Of a stretch of DNA of 22,557 bases, positions 14,693-22,263 are shown piece after piece. A model generated the notes under the pieces. It did not search any database and was not told the DNA's origin. It was given only the letters and a program-made list of their open reading frames with translations. This DNA is from Methanolinea sp. UBA275 (GTDB taxonomy: Archaea > Halobacteriota > Methanomicrobia > Methanomicrobiales > Methanospirillaceae), in assembly GCA_002506105.1 (NCBI GenBank), contig DAWU01000067.1, positions 1 through 22,557 on the forward strand, given 5' to 3'. Positions within the stretch are counted from its first letter, which is position 1, and every line of letters starts with the position of its first letter. Both the position numbers and the translations under genes were made by a program.

Positions 14693-17026
14693 CTACTCCC
14701 CTGAAGGGGATGGTGTTTTCTCTCCATTACTCACAGTGTCCTTCTCAAACCTCCCGATGACAGACAGCACTGCAGGCATGATAAAAATGGCGCCAGCAAG
14801 CGAGAAACCGACGGCAATCAGCGTAGTAATGCCAAAATTGCTGATGATCGGGAAAGTTGCGAGGCAAAGTGCCGAGAAACCGAAAAAAGTCGCAAGACCC
14901 GACACTGTAATCGCCGTCCCTATCTTGTGGACACTCTCCTTGATTGCGGCGAGATTATCATGCAGGCGTTCCTTCTCTTCCGCATAACGCTCCATGACGA
15001 GTATGGTATACTCAGCAGCGACACCTATCGTCATTGACCCGAGCGTTGCGGTCAGCGGGGTGTAGGGAATAGAGAGCACATACATGGCGAGTGCATTCCA
15101 GCCGACAACGAAGATGATGGGGATCATGGGGGATACCGCATGGAGGTGCCGGTATACAAGGACCAGGAAGAGGAAGACCATGATAAATCCGAGATAGGTC
15201 ATGACTTCCTTGGAATCTGTCAGTCCTGACAGCAGAGAGGTGAACATGTCAAAACTCCCGATGGGAACAACACTGATCCCGATCGGAGGTTCAAGGAATG
15301 CAATTTCACTTACCATCTGCTTCTTGAGGGAGTTCTGCTGCGTCATATCAAGATCGATGGTACTGAATTTTATCACTGCACTCATCGAACCGCTCAAATA
15401 CTGCTCCCTGGTAGCCTCAGGGATTGATCTCAGGACTTCATCGAGCTCGGCCTGCGTTTCTGGCATTGCTCCGCCATTGGATGTGAGGATAGTGGTGACA
15501 ATGCTCTTTGCACCAGTGAGTTCTGGGTGATGCGAGAGTTCGTACTCCTGGAACCCTGCAATCCACCGCATTGTATCGAGATCTGTTGAATATCCCCGGA
15601 TATAAAAATCGGCAGTACTGGTTGCCCCTATGATGCGGGTGACCTTGTCAATGTTGATCTTTGCCGGCATGTCTCCCGGAACAAAAGAGTTCTCGCTGGT
15701 CTGGACCGGGATGAGGGGATCGACATAGAACCCGACACATGCGATACACCCGGCAAGAAGGAGGAGAGGGAGGGGATTTTTCGCGATCTTTACTGAAACA
15801 TCAGTGAGGAACTTCCCGTATGAAAAGGATTTTTTCTTTCCATTCTTTCCATTCCCGGAGAGGAGACCGTTATTCGGAGTGTCCATGACGAAATCGCACG
15901 CATCGGTACCGACCGCGTAGCACGTCTCCGTTTTGGGTTGTTTGGGCTTGTACTTTAACAGGAGGCAGAGTGTAGGCACGCCGATACAGGACGCCCAGAA
16001 TGAGGTGAATATTCCGATGATAGCCACCATGCCAAACGATCGGATCATGGGTATCTCGGAGACAAACATTGCCACAAATCCCATGCAGGTGGCAAGCATC
16101 GCATACAGAACGGCGGGGCCAGTCTTCGTCACAGTCATGAACACCGCGTCCTCGAGCGATCCCTTTCTGGCCTCTTCGTCAAACCGTGCATGGAACTGGA
16201 TCGCATAATCGATGCCAAGCCCTATCAGAACAGGGAACGCTCCGATTACCGCCATGTTTATCCCGACGCTGGCAAGGCCCATCAGACCAAGCGATGTCAC
16301 AAGGCCAATCCCCACCAGGAGGACCGGCATAAACCGGTACCGGACATAGGCAAACAGAATCCCCATAACAATGACCATCAGGACCATAGCCCCGCCAATG
16401 AGGACGCCCATGTTACTCCCCATCCCTTCACTCATCTGCTGCATAAACGCAGGTGATCCAGAGATTTCTACCGTGACACCCGGTGGCTTTTCGGTATTGT
16501 CCACAACTGAATTCACATTGTTCAGGACTGATTCCTGGACATCATCAGACAACCCTTCCTGGAGCTGGACCTGGACAAGGGTGAGACTATTTGATGGTAT
16601 TAAAAGATCGCGCGTTTCCGAGGGGAGCAGGTTGACGATCTGTTCGATCTCAGCCTTCGATGTGGGTAGAGTTCCCCCATTGGCGCTTTTCAGGAAATCG
16701 ACAATACTCTGAGATCCTTTGATATTCTGCTGCTGCCTGAGATCCTCTTCAAGAAGGTCAATGTAGGTAAGGATCTCAGGATTCAGAGGATTCGCAGTCT
16801 CGACGATGAGGATGATTGTCGAATCGGATTGGAAATTATCCGCATATTCTGAATAAATAATTCCTTTTTCGGAATTTTTATCGAGATATGTCTTCCATCC
16901 AGTCTCCATAGTGATCTGGGTCACACCGTAAAGGGCAACACAAAAAAGGGTGAAAACCAGTGCGGCTACCAACAGTGGCCTGCGGTTTATCATGCGTGCA
17001 ATGCCTTCAAAGATCTTTGCTATCAT
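14693..17026 (-). CDS. HAE3-type RND superfamily exporter (RND1)
   Basis: This encodes 777 residues with the RND architecture: helix 1 (about 17-37), a large outer loop (38-205), helices 2-6, a cytoplasmic loop, helix 7 (about 413-433), a second outer loop (434-610), then helices 8-12. The sequence falls into two homologous halves. Helix-4-type motifs are present (VIGAFPVLIGLGIDYAIQFHARFDEE, and LGSMTIGVAAEYTILVMERYAEE in the second half), with the Asp/Glu expected for proton coupling. Archaeal HAE3 and MmpL-like members move hydrophobic or lipid-like molecules across the single membrane; the cargo here is unknown. The loop after helix 6 has C369 and C377. The COG1361 surface gene lies 113 bases upstream on the same strand and is a likely partner. 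It is paralogous to the gene at 19873. Confidence 0.93.
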   Translation of the reverse strand: MIAKIFEGIARMINRRPLLVAALVFTLFCVALYGVTQITMETGWKTYLDKNSEKGIIYSEYADNFQSDSTIILIVETANPLNPEILTYIDLLEEDLRQQQNIKGSQSIVDFLKSANGGTLPTSKAEIEQIVNLLPSETRDLLIPSNSLTLVQVQLQEGLSDDVQESVLNNVNSVVDNTEKPPGVTVEISGSPAFMQQMSEGMGSNMGVLIGGAMVLMVIVMGILFAYVRYRFMPVLLVGIGLVTSLGLMGLASVGINMAVIGAFPVLIGLGIDYAIQFHARFDEEARKGSLEDAVFMTVTKTGPAVLYAMLATCMGFVAMFVSEIPMIRSFGMVAIIGIFTSFWASCIGVPTLCLLLKYKPKQPKTETCYAVGTDACDFVMDTPNNGLLSGNGKNGKKKSFSYGKFLTDVSVKIAKNPLPLLLLAGCIACVGFYVDPLIPVQTSENSFVPGDMPAKINIDKVTRIIGATSTADFYIRGYSTDLDTMRWIAGFQEYELSHHPELTGAKSIVTTILTSNGGAMPETQAELDEVLRSIPEATREQYLSGSMSAVIKFSTIDLDMTQQNSLKKQMVSEIAFLEPPIGISVVPIGSFDMFTSLLSGLTDSKEVMTYLGFIMVFLFLVLVYRHLHAVSPMIPIIFVVGWNALAMYVLSIPYTPLTATLGSMTIGVAAEYTILVMERYAEEKERLHDNLAAIKESVHKIGTAITVSGLATFFGFSALCLATFPIISNFGITTLIAVGFSLAGAIFIMPAVLSVIGRFEKDTVSNGEKTPSPSGE

Positions 17027-17060
17027 TCCAATCCCGGAATCCTGGTGCGTATATCCTGAT

Positions 17061-17070
17061 GTTTATAGAA
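17061..17070 (-). promoter_or_regulatory. Possible internal TATA box for RND1
   Basis: On the minus strand TTCTATAAAC lies about 39 bases before the RND1 ATG, so a start about 11 bases before the ATG is plausible. It sits after the strong hairpin at 17094-17123. RND1 could therefore be expressed both from the COG1361 promoter and from this one. Confidence 0.35.
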
Positions 17071-17093
17071 TGCCTTTTCTCTCTCGAATACCT

Positions 17094-17123
17094 GCATCCC
17101 GGGAAAAAATATCCCCGGGATGC
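17094..17123. repeat. 10-bp perfect hairpin between COG1361 and RND1 genes
   Basis: GCATCCCGGG (17094-17103) and CCCGGGATGC (17114-17123) are exact inverted repeats around a 10-base AT-rich centre. The GC-rich stem makes this the most stable short hairpin I noticed in the window. It begins 16 bases beyond the COG1361 stop on the minus strand and precedes RND1. It could cap and stabilise the upstream message, attenuate read-through, or mark a processing point that lets the surface protein be made in excess over the pump. Confidence 0.6.
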
Positions 17124-17139
17124 CGTTATCACTGCATTC

Positions 17140-18501
17140 TTATTTTTTCTGGCGGCGCTGGTAGTACCAATACCCTCCTCCGATAAGGAGGACTGCAATG
17201 ATACCTATTGTGAGAATGATTCCAGTTTTGCTCCCTTCAATAACGGTGATCTGGACCTTTACCGGGTCAGATATGATACTATTGTCAAGGGCATCCCTGT
17301 ACTGTATCTCGGAATCGAGTCCGTACTCCTTTTTGTTTGCCGAGCTGTCAACAGAGATCTCGAATGAGGCCTCCGTCGTTTCACCGGGAGCGAGGGTTCC
17401 TAAGTAGGCTGAATCATCATCACTGGTAAAGGGATCGACGGCACTGATACGTGCCTGGGCATCGTAGATTGTAGCGCCGCCGGTGTTTTGATACTGTATT
17501 GTGATGACTTTTTTCTGGCCTGGTGAGATCTGAATGGGATCAGAAATGATAGTAAATCCCACCTTTTCACCGACCGGTATACCTATAGTCGTCCATTTCG
17601 TGTCTACACTATCCCCTTCGTAATTCTCATAATTGATATACACGTCCAGAGGGTATGACTTGCTTTCCGCGTCGCTTTTCACCGAAATCTTGAAAGTTGA
17701 TGTGATTTCAGCTCCTGCGGGAAAATCGCCGATAAAAGTACTGCTATCCGTCGGGATAACCGGGCTATTGTCGCTGCGGGCGACCTTGAGCACCGCCTTT
17801 TTCCCGTCTTCCTGCCCTGTATTCTGTATCACCAGGGTCAGGTATCCTTCCGTTCCCGCATTGATGTGTTCGGTATCGGACGAGATGATCGAGAACTGCA
17901 GTTCCGGCTTGATCTTTACCGGGAGCGTGAGAGTCTCATCCTCTTCCCTGTATCGGTACTGGATAGTATCAGTCCCGTACTGGTCGGCCATCCACAGATA
18001 GGTGTACTTGACGTTCAGGGGCAGATCAAAAGTACCCGCAGTTGCATTCCTGGGAACCTTCACATTAAAATTCACGAGAATACTGCTACCTCCCTTGAGA
18101 TCGCCAATCATCTGGGGATCACTCTTGATGATTATGGGGGAATCACCTTGACCGAGAGTGACCATCATCAGTTTTGCGGTGTTTGGCAGGTCATCCCGGT
18201 CGATGATGCCAGACTGAACGAATTTATATTCATTCAGACCCTGGTTCTGGAGCCGCACTGCAATACTTGCATCGTCACCTGGACTGAATTCATTGGTCCC
18301 TGAAACTGCGGCAGTAAGTTCCGGCGATCCAGCCATGTATTTTTCCCCTGCACTGACAGGTCCGATGACAATACATGCAAGAATGAGGGGAATAAGCATC
18401 TCATATCCCAACCTGCTCATCCGTGGTCCAGATCTGGTGTTGCAGGGAGGGGATGTTCGATTAATGGGATAATATCCCAGTATTTTATCTATACTGAACA
18501 T
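17140..18501 (-). CDS. COG1361-type S-layer-like surface protein, C-terminally anchored
   Basis: This encodes 453 residues from the ATG at 18501, fixed by a strong AAGGAGT five bases upstream. The frame is open for another 100 codons, but that part lies over the promoter and looks non-coding. A hydrophobic signal segment (about residues 35-50, MLIPLILACIVIGPVSAGE) is followed by three beta-sandwich units of NEW3/CARDB type. The recurring patterns are FSPGDDASIAVRLQNQG, INAGTEGYLTLVIQNTG and ISPGQKKVITIQYQNTG, each ending near a glycine-rich LGTLAPG-type turn. The C-terminus is one helix (GIILTIGIIAVLLIGGG) with a basic tail (YYQRRQKK), giving an outside-facing, single-pass protein. COG1361 proteins often sit beside RND pumps in methanogens. 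A role as outer partner or adaptor of the pump is inferred, not shown. Confidence 0.9.
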   Translation of the reverse strand: MFSIDKILGYYPINRTSPPCNTRSGPRMSRLGYEMLIPLILACIVIGPVSAGEKYMAGSPELTAAVSGTNEFSPGDDASIAVRLQNQGLNEYKFVQSGIIDRDDLPNTAKLMMVTLGQGDSPIIIKSDPQMIGDLKGGSSILVNFNVKVPRNATAGTFDLPLNVKYTYLWMADQYGTDTIQYRYREEDETLTLPVKIKPELQFSIISSDTEHINAGTEGYLTLVIQNTGQEDGKKAVLKVARSDNSPVIPTDSSTFIGDFPAGAEITSTFKISVKSDAESKSYPLDVYINYENYEGDSVDTKWTTIGIPVGEKVGFTIISDPIQISPGQKKVITIQYQNTGGATIYDAQARISAVDPFTSDDDSAYLGTLAPGETTEASFEISVDSSANKKEYGLDSEIQYRDALDNSIISDPVKVQITVIEGSKTGIILTIGIIAVLLIGGGYWYYQRRQKK

Positions 18502-18506
18502 TTTTG

Positions 18507-18513
18507 ACTCCTT
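18507..18513 (-). promoter_or_regulatory. Strong ribosome-binding site of COG1361 gene
   Basis: On the minus strand AAGGAGT is followed by five bases and then the ATG at 18501. This is the best Shine-Dalgarno match I noticed in the window, and it decides the start against earlier in-frame ATG codons such as 18549 and 18801. Confidence 0.8.
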
Positions 18514-18517
18514 TTTA

Positions 18518-18537
18518 GTAGTAATAATTTTTACTAC
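18518..18537. promoter_or_regulatory. Dyad GTAGTAA-N6-TTACTAC before COG1361 gene
   Basis: A perfect 7-bp inverted repeat with a 6-base AT centre lies 17-36 bases before the COG1361 ATG, just upstream of its ribosome-binding site. It is followed at once by the palindrome ACAATTGT (18536-18543). A protein bound here would block transcription start or elongation, as expected for a repressor site of the COG1361-RND1 unit. The divergent TrmB-family regulator is the obvious candidate binder. Confidence 0.5.
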
Positions 18538-18586
18538 AATTGTTCTCATTATGTCACCGTGGATCCATAAAAAGGTTTCTGAAAAA

Positions 18587-18606
18587 GTTGTAAATATTTT
18601 AACAAC
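18587..18606. promoter_or_regulatory. Dyad GTTGT-N10-ACAAC, copy 1, in divergent promoter
   Basis: GTTGT (18587-18591) and ACAAC (18602-18606) flank the AT-rich core AAATATTTTA, which could itself be a TATA element. The symmetry extends one pair further (A at 18586, T at 18607). The dyad is nearly midway between the COG1361 and regulator start codons. The same dyad with the same spacing is found at 19707-19726 upstream of RND2. Confidence 0.6.
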
Positions 18607-18609
18607 TAA

Positions 18610-18620
18610 ACAATATTTGT
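18610..18620. promoter_or_regulatory. Palindrome ACAA-TAT-TTGT
   Basis: A perfect 4-bp inverted repeat around TAT starts four bases after the larger dyad at 18587-18606. It shares the ACAA/TTGT half-sites in opposite order, so it could be an accessory half-site pair or a TATA-like element for the regulator gene. Confidence 0.3.
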
Positions 18621-18693
18621 AGAACCAAAAAAAATTCACTCTACTGGCATTAGAATTCATATTTCCGGGAAGGAGTGTCACAATCGATGCGAA

Positions 18694-19548
18694 ATGGCTG
18701 ATATAGACATCATTCCCCCAGCACTCATCATGTCCCTCAACACACTTGGACTGACTCATGACGAGGCGAGGGTGTATGCGACGCTTGTTTTGTTTGATCA
18801 CGCAGAGGCAAAAGAGATCGTAGAGTACCTTTCCCTCTCAAAGCCAAGCGTATATAAGGCGCTTGAGAACCTTGCCGATCGGGGACTTGCAATAAAACAA
18901 AAATCCAAACCCGCGAGATATCGTGCGATATCACCGGAGATGGCCATTTCTATTCTCATGAGGGATCATGAGAATGCATCAGAACGGGCTCTGCCATTAT
19001 TGGAAAAACTTGAACAGGAGAAAGTCCGAACCGACATGGAGGAGCCGCTCTGGACGATTTATGGTGATGCAAATATCGAGCATAAAATTCAGGAACTGTT
19101 CAGGAAGGCGAAAAACCATATCTCATGTATTGTTGGAGACCATTATATCCAGTTTTTAGAACATGTCACCATAAGGGATATTCCCCTGCGCCTTTTGATC
19201 ATAACGGCTTCCGCGGATCTTGAAGAAAAAATACGTGAAAAATTTTCGGGGTTGAGTGCGGAAATCCACATTATCCCCCTGGAGAATCTCACCTCCCCAC
19301 CTCCGTTTTTTACAATCCCTGATATAGGCGAGACCTGGAAATTCCTGAAATTCGAGAATGTGCTGGAAGTGAATATTGATGACGAGGAACTCCTTTTAAG
19401 CGTGGCGTTCTTCAGCAAGGGTTCGTCGGTGTTGAACACCTGTAACAAGGGTGCGATAATCCAGATAAAAATGTTCAACCAGTTGTTCTGGAACTGGTTT
19501 ATTGAAGGGGATAAGAGCGAGCCTTCTTCCTCAATCCATGAAGGCTAG
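18694..19548 (+). CDS. TrmB-family transcriptional regulator
   Basis: This encodes 284 residues from the ATG at 18694, the first in frame. Residues about 14-80 form the TrmB winged helix (LNTLGLTHDEARVYATLVLF, then LSKPSVYKALENLADRGL as recognition helix, then the wing IKQKSKPARYRAISP). A predicted coiled linker follows (about 85-112, HENASERALPLLEKLEQEKV). Residues about 117 onward match the phospholipase-D-like effector part of TrmB proteins, beginning with WTIYGDANIEHKIQELFRKAKNHI. The C-terminal sugar-binding half of the Thermococcales TrmB is not recognisable, so the ligand need not be a sugar. It is divergent from COG1361-RND1 and precedes RND2 by 324 bases, so it probably controls both and itself. 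The candidate dyads lie in both promoter regions. Confidence 0.9.
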   Translation: MADIDIIPPALIMSLNTLGLTHDEARVYATLVLFDHAEAKEIVEYLSLSKPSVYKALENLADRGLAIKQKSKPARYRAISPEMAISILMRDHENASERALPLLEKLEQEKVRTDMEEPLWTIYGDANIEHKIQELFRKAKNHISCIVGDHYIQFLEHVTIRDIPLRLLIITASADLEEKIREKFSGLSAEIHIIPLENLTSPPPFFTIPDIGETWKFLKFENVLEVNIDDEELLLSVAFFSKGSSVLNTCNKGAIIQIKMFNQLFWNWFIEGDKSEPSSSIHEG

Positions 19549-19566
19549 TGCCTCTTATTCTCTCTT

Positions 19567-19582
19567 CCCGGGAAAACCCGGG
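19567..19582 (+). terminator. CCCGGG-AAAA-CCCGGG hairpin after regulator
   Basis: A perfect 6-bp GC hairpin with an AAAA loop begins 19 bases past the regulator stop codon. There is no T-run behind it, so it may be a 3' stabilising structure or a weak terminator. It separates the regulator from RND2. The gap 19549-19729 has no gene. Confidence 0.45.
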
Positions 19583-19704
19583 TCATCCCGCACCATGATA
19601 ATGTGAAGGTGCGCCGTCCGGAGAGACCACGTATTGTTTACCGGACAGTATGATTGCTCCTGTATTCAGATGCACCAGGATTATAAGGTTCTATCCCGAT
19701 AGTA

Positions 19705-19728
19705 TTGTTGTAATAAATAGGACAACAA
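19705..19728. promoter_or_regulatory. Dyad TTGTTGT-N10-ACAACAA, copy 2, upstream of RND2
   Basis: TTGTTGT (19705-19711) and ACAACAA (19722-19728) are exact 7-bp inverted repeats around AATAAATAGG. The inner ten positions and the 10-base spacing equal the dyad at 18587-18606. As there, the centre is AT-rich and could be the TATA element. A transcription start about 27 bases later would fall near 19741, well before the RND2 ATG at 19873. I infer the same regulator acts at both places. Confidence 0.6.
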
Positions 19729-19729
19729 A

Positions 19730-19873
19730 ATGAATACACGCCATTCATTCTTTCGTATCTCAGGAACCGCCATGCGTCTGAATGCCGGCAATTTAATGAA
19801 CTATCTTCAGCCTCACCTTTCAACAAAGCAGGAAGATAGTCCTGAGAATATGCTATCGGGAAGGGCTGCCTGA
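19730..19873 (+). CDS. Possible small upstream ORF coupled to RND2
   Basis: A 47-codon frame begins two bases after the dyad and ends with TGA that overlaps the RND2 ATG (TGATG at 19871-19875). This overlap is typical of translational coupling. A shorter start at 19772 (MRLNAGNLMNYLQ) has CAGGAA six bases upstream and fits the predicted transcription start better. The product is polar, has no recognisable domain and could be chance. If real, it may serve as a leader that sets RND2 translation. Confidence 0.25.
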   Translation: MNTRHSFFRISGTAMRLNAGNLMNYLQPHLSTKQEDSPENMLSGRAA

Positions 19874-22188
19874 TGCTCAATCCCTATACCTGGCTGGCAC
19901 ATAGGATCAATCATCATCCCTGGACAGTCGCGGGAGTGACGGTTGCCATCTTTATCGTGGCACTCTTTGGGATTTCCCTGATCTCCATGGAGACAGGAAC
20001 CGACACGTACCTGGATAAAACGACTCCCCGCGGGGCTCTCCTCTCCCACTATACCAATACCTACGGGTCAGACGCCATCATGCTGATCATCGAGACTGAG
20101 GATATCAGGAATGTTGAATGTCTCCATTATATCGACAGGCTCCAGTCCGGGATAGCAACCCAGCAGTACGTGGAAGGGGTTTCAGGGATTGTGGACCTCC
20201 TGAAGCAGGGGAACGGGGGCACACTCCCCAGTTCCACCGCCGAGGTCAACCAGATCATCAACCAGGCTCCAGCTGAGGTCGTGGAACGATACCTCCCCTC
20301 GAACATGATGACCATCAGCGTCATCACTCTCCAGCCGGCGATCTCAAGCGATCGGCAGAAACAGGTTCTCAATAATATCAGGAGCGTGGTCATGCTCTCG
20401 AGCCCGCCGCCAGGTATCTCTGTCACGCTATCCGGTGAACCTGCATTTGCTCAGGAGATGGAGACGGCGATGGGGTCATCGATGGGGATCCTCATCCTGG
20501 CGGCTATGATCCTGATGGTCGTCGCAGTGATGGCGCTCTTTAACCATGTTCGGTATCCCCTTCTCTCTGTCGCAGTGGTGGCGTCGGGTCTCGTGCTCAC
20601 GTTCGGGATCATGGGGCTTGCGGGGATCAAGATCAGCATGGTGGTGATCGGGGCGTTCCCCGTCCTCATCGGGATCGGGATCGATTATGCCATCCAGATC
20701 CACTCAAGGCTTGATGAAGAGATCAGGAAGGCTCCTCTCTCTGATGCCATCAAGACCACCATCACAAAGACAGGCCCGGCCGTGCTGGTCGCGATGCTTG
20801 CCACTTCGATGGGGTTCATCGCCATGATCTTCGGGCCAATCCCCATGGTGGGAGACTTCGGGATCACCTGCACGATAGGAGTGATGTCGTGCTACCTTGC
20901 CGCCCTGGTCATCGTCCCGGTCTTTGCCGTGATCATGAAATACCGTGCCAAAGAGCCGAAAGGAAAGTTCAATGACGTCGCTGCCTGTGAACTTGGATGG
21001 AAGGGCTGTGAGACCACTCCCGTCCATAAGGAAGGTTCGCGTGGTTCATTCATCGAGAAATACGATGAACTCCTGGGAAAAATTGCGTACCGCGTTGCAA
21101 AACATCCGGTACCCATACTCCTGTTCGTGTTCCTTATCGCCGCTATCGGGTTCAACCTCGATAATGAAGTCCCGATAAGCGCCGACGAAAAGACATTCGT
21201 GCCCTCCGACATGCCTGCACTCCAGGACATGAACAAGGTCACAAGGACGATGGGGTCCACGACCACCATCCCGATTCTCGTATCGGGCGAGAACGTGCTG
21301 AATCCTCTGACTCTCTCGTGGATCAAGGAGTTCGGGGAGTACGAGATCAACCATAATGACAAGATCACCGGTGTGACCAGTATCGCTACCCTCCTTGCCC
21401 AGTATAACTCCGGTGAACTCCCTACGTCAGAAATCGAGGTCCAGCAGGTGCTCAGCCGGATCCCGGAAGAGACAAGAGACCGTTACCTGAACGGGAATAT
21501 CGAAGCAGTGATGGAGTTCTCCACCGTTGACATGGAGATCTCCCAGGCCAGGTCCCAGATAGCGCTCATGCAGAAGGATGTGGTATGGATATCCCCACCA
21601 CCGGGTGTGACCGCACGGGTGACCGGGATGCTCGAGATGTTTGCGGCCCTGATGGATGATATCAATGATTCAAAGACACTCATGACGGTGCTCGGATTTG
21701 CATTCATCCTCGCCTTCCTTCTCGTGGTGTACCGGAGAATCCACGCAGTCTCGCCGCTCATACCGATTGTTGCGATCGTCGGGTGGAACGGTGCGATCAT
21801 GTTTATCCTAGGGCTTGACTACACACCCCTCACCGCCGTGCTCGGATCTATGACCATTGGTGTGGCATCCGAGTATACTGTCCTTATCATGGAGCGGGTG
21901 GATGAAGAGATGGCACGGGGTCTCGACCTCTATGAGGCCATACAGACCAGTATCCAGAAGATCGGTGCGGCAATCACCGTGTCGGGCCTGACCACGGTGT
22001 TCGGGTTCTCCGCCCTCATCATCTCGGAGTTCAACATCATCTCGAATTTCGGCCTCACCACTGTGATCACGGTCGGGTTCTCACTCCTGGGAGCGATCCT
22101 GATCATGCCGGCCGTAATAGTGCTGATGTACCGGTTCGACCGTCGTTCGGAACACCAGAAAAAAGATGAAAGTCCAGCCACAGGGTAA
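19873..22188 (+). CDS. HAE3-type RND superfamily exporter (RND2)
   Basis: This encodes 771 residues, homologous to RND1 along the whole length with the same twelve-helix, two-outer-loop plan. Shared landmarks are METGTDTYLDK after helix 1, VVIGAFPVLIGIGIDYAIQI in helix 4, SRLDEEIRKAPLSDAI, and LGSMTIGVASEYTVLIMERV in the second half. The outer loops have diverged more than the helices, which points to a different cargo or partner. The cytoplasmic loop again has a Cys pair, C372 and C379. Its codons are visibly richer in G and C than those of RND1 and COG1361, so the two pumps are unlikely to be a recent tandem duplication. No COG1361 gene adjoins it inside the window. A ribosome-binding site GGAAGG lies about seven bases before the ATG. 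It converges on a TetR-type gene. Confidence 0.93.
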   Translation: MLNPYTWLAHRINHHPWTVAGVTVAIFIVALFGISLISMETGTDTYLDKTTPRGALLSHYTNTYGSDAIMLIIETEDIRNVECLHYIDRLQSGIATQQYVEGVSGIVDLLKQGNGGTLPSSTAEVNQIINQAPAEVVERYLPSNMMTISVITLQPAISSDRQKQVLNNIRSVVMLSSPPPGISVTLSGEPAFAQEMETAMGSSMGILILAAMILMVVAVMALFNHVRYPLLSVAVVASGLVLTFGIMGLAGIKISMVVIGAFPVLIGIGIDYAIQIHSRLDEEIRKAPLSDAIKTTITKTGPAVLVAMLATSMGFIAMIFGPIPMVGDFGITCTIGVMSCYLAALVIVPVFAVIMKYRAKEPKGKFNDVAACELGWKGCETTPVHKEGSRGSFIEKYDELLGKIAYRVAKHPVPILLFVFLIAAIGFNLDNEVPISADEKTFVPSDMPALQDMNKVTRTMGSTTTIPILVSGENVLNPLTLSWIKEFGEYEINHNDKITGVTSIATLLAQYNSGELPTSEIEVQQVLSRIPEETRDRYLNGNIEAVMEFSTVDMEISQARSQIALMQKDVVWISPPPGVTARVTGMLEMFAALMDDINDSKTLMTVLGFAFILAFLLVVYRRIHAVSPLIPIVAIVGWNGAIMFILGLDYTPLTAVLGSMTIGVASEYTVLIMERVDEEMARGLDLYEAIQTSIQKIGAAITVSGLTTVFGFSALIISEFNIISNFGLTTVITVGFSLLGAILIMPAVIVLMYRFDRRSEHQKKDESPATG

Positions 22189-22204
22189 ACGTCCGGAACC
22201 CAAC

Positions 22205-22211
22205 TTTTTTT
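22205..22211 (+). terminator. T7 terminator of RND2
   Basis: Seven T residues lie 17 bases after the RND2 stop codon, a typical archaeal terminator position. Further on, GCCCC (22256-22260) and GGGGC (22267-22271) form a hairpin across the end of the convergent TetR-type gene. Confidence 0.5.
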
Positions 22212-22263
22212 GGACTTCCCCGGAACATATCCCCGTTCTTTGTCCGTATACGAGGGCCCCCTC

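Noticed and set aside
18502..18801. 100-codon N-terminal extension of the COG1361 gene
   Set aside because: It covers the divergent promoter and the dyads, has no signal-like or conserved features, and a strong AAGGAGT sits five bases before the ATG at 18501.
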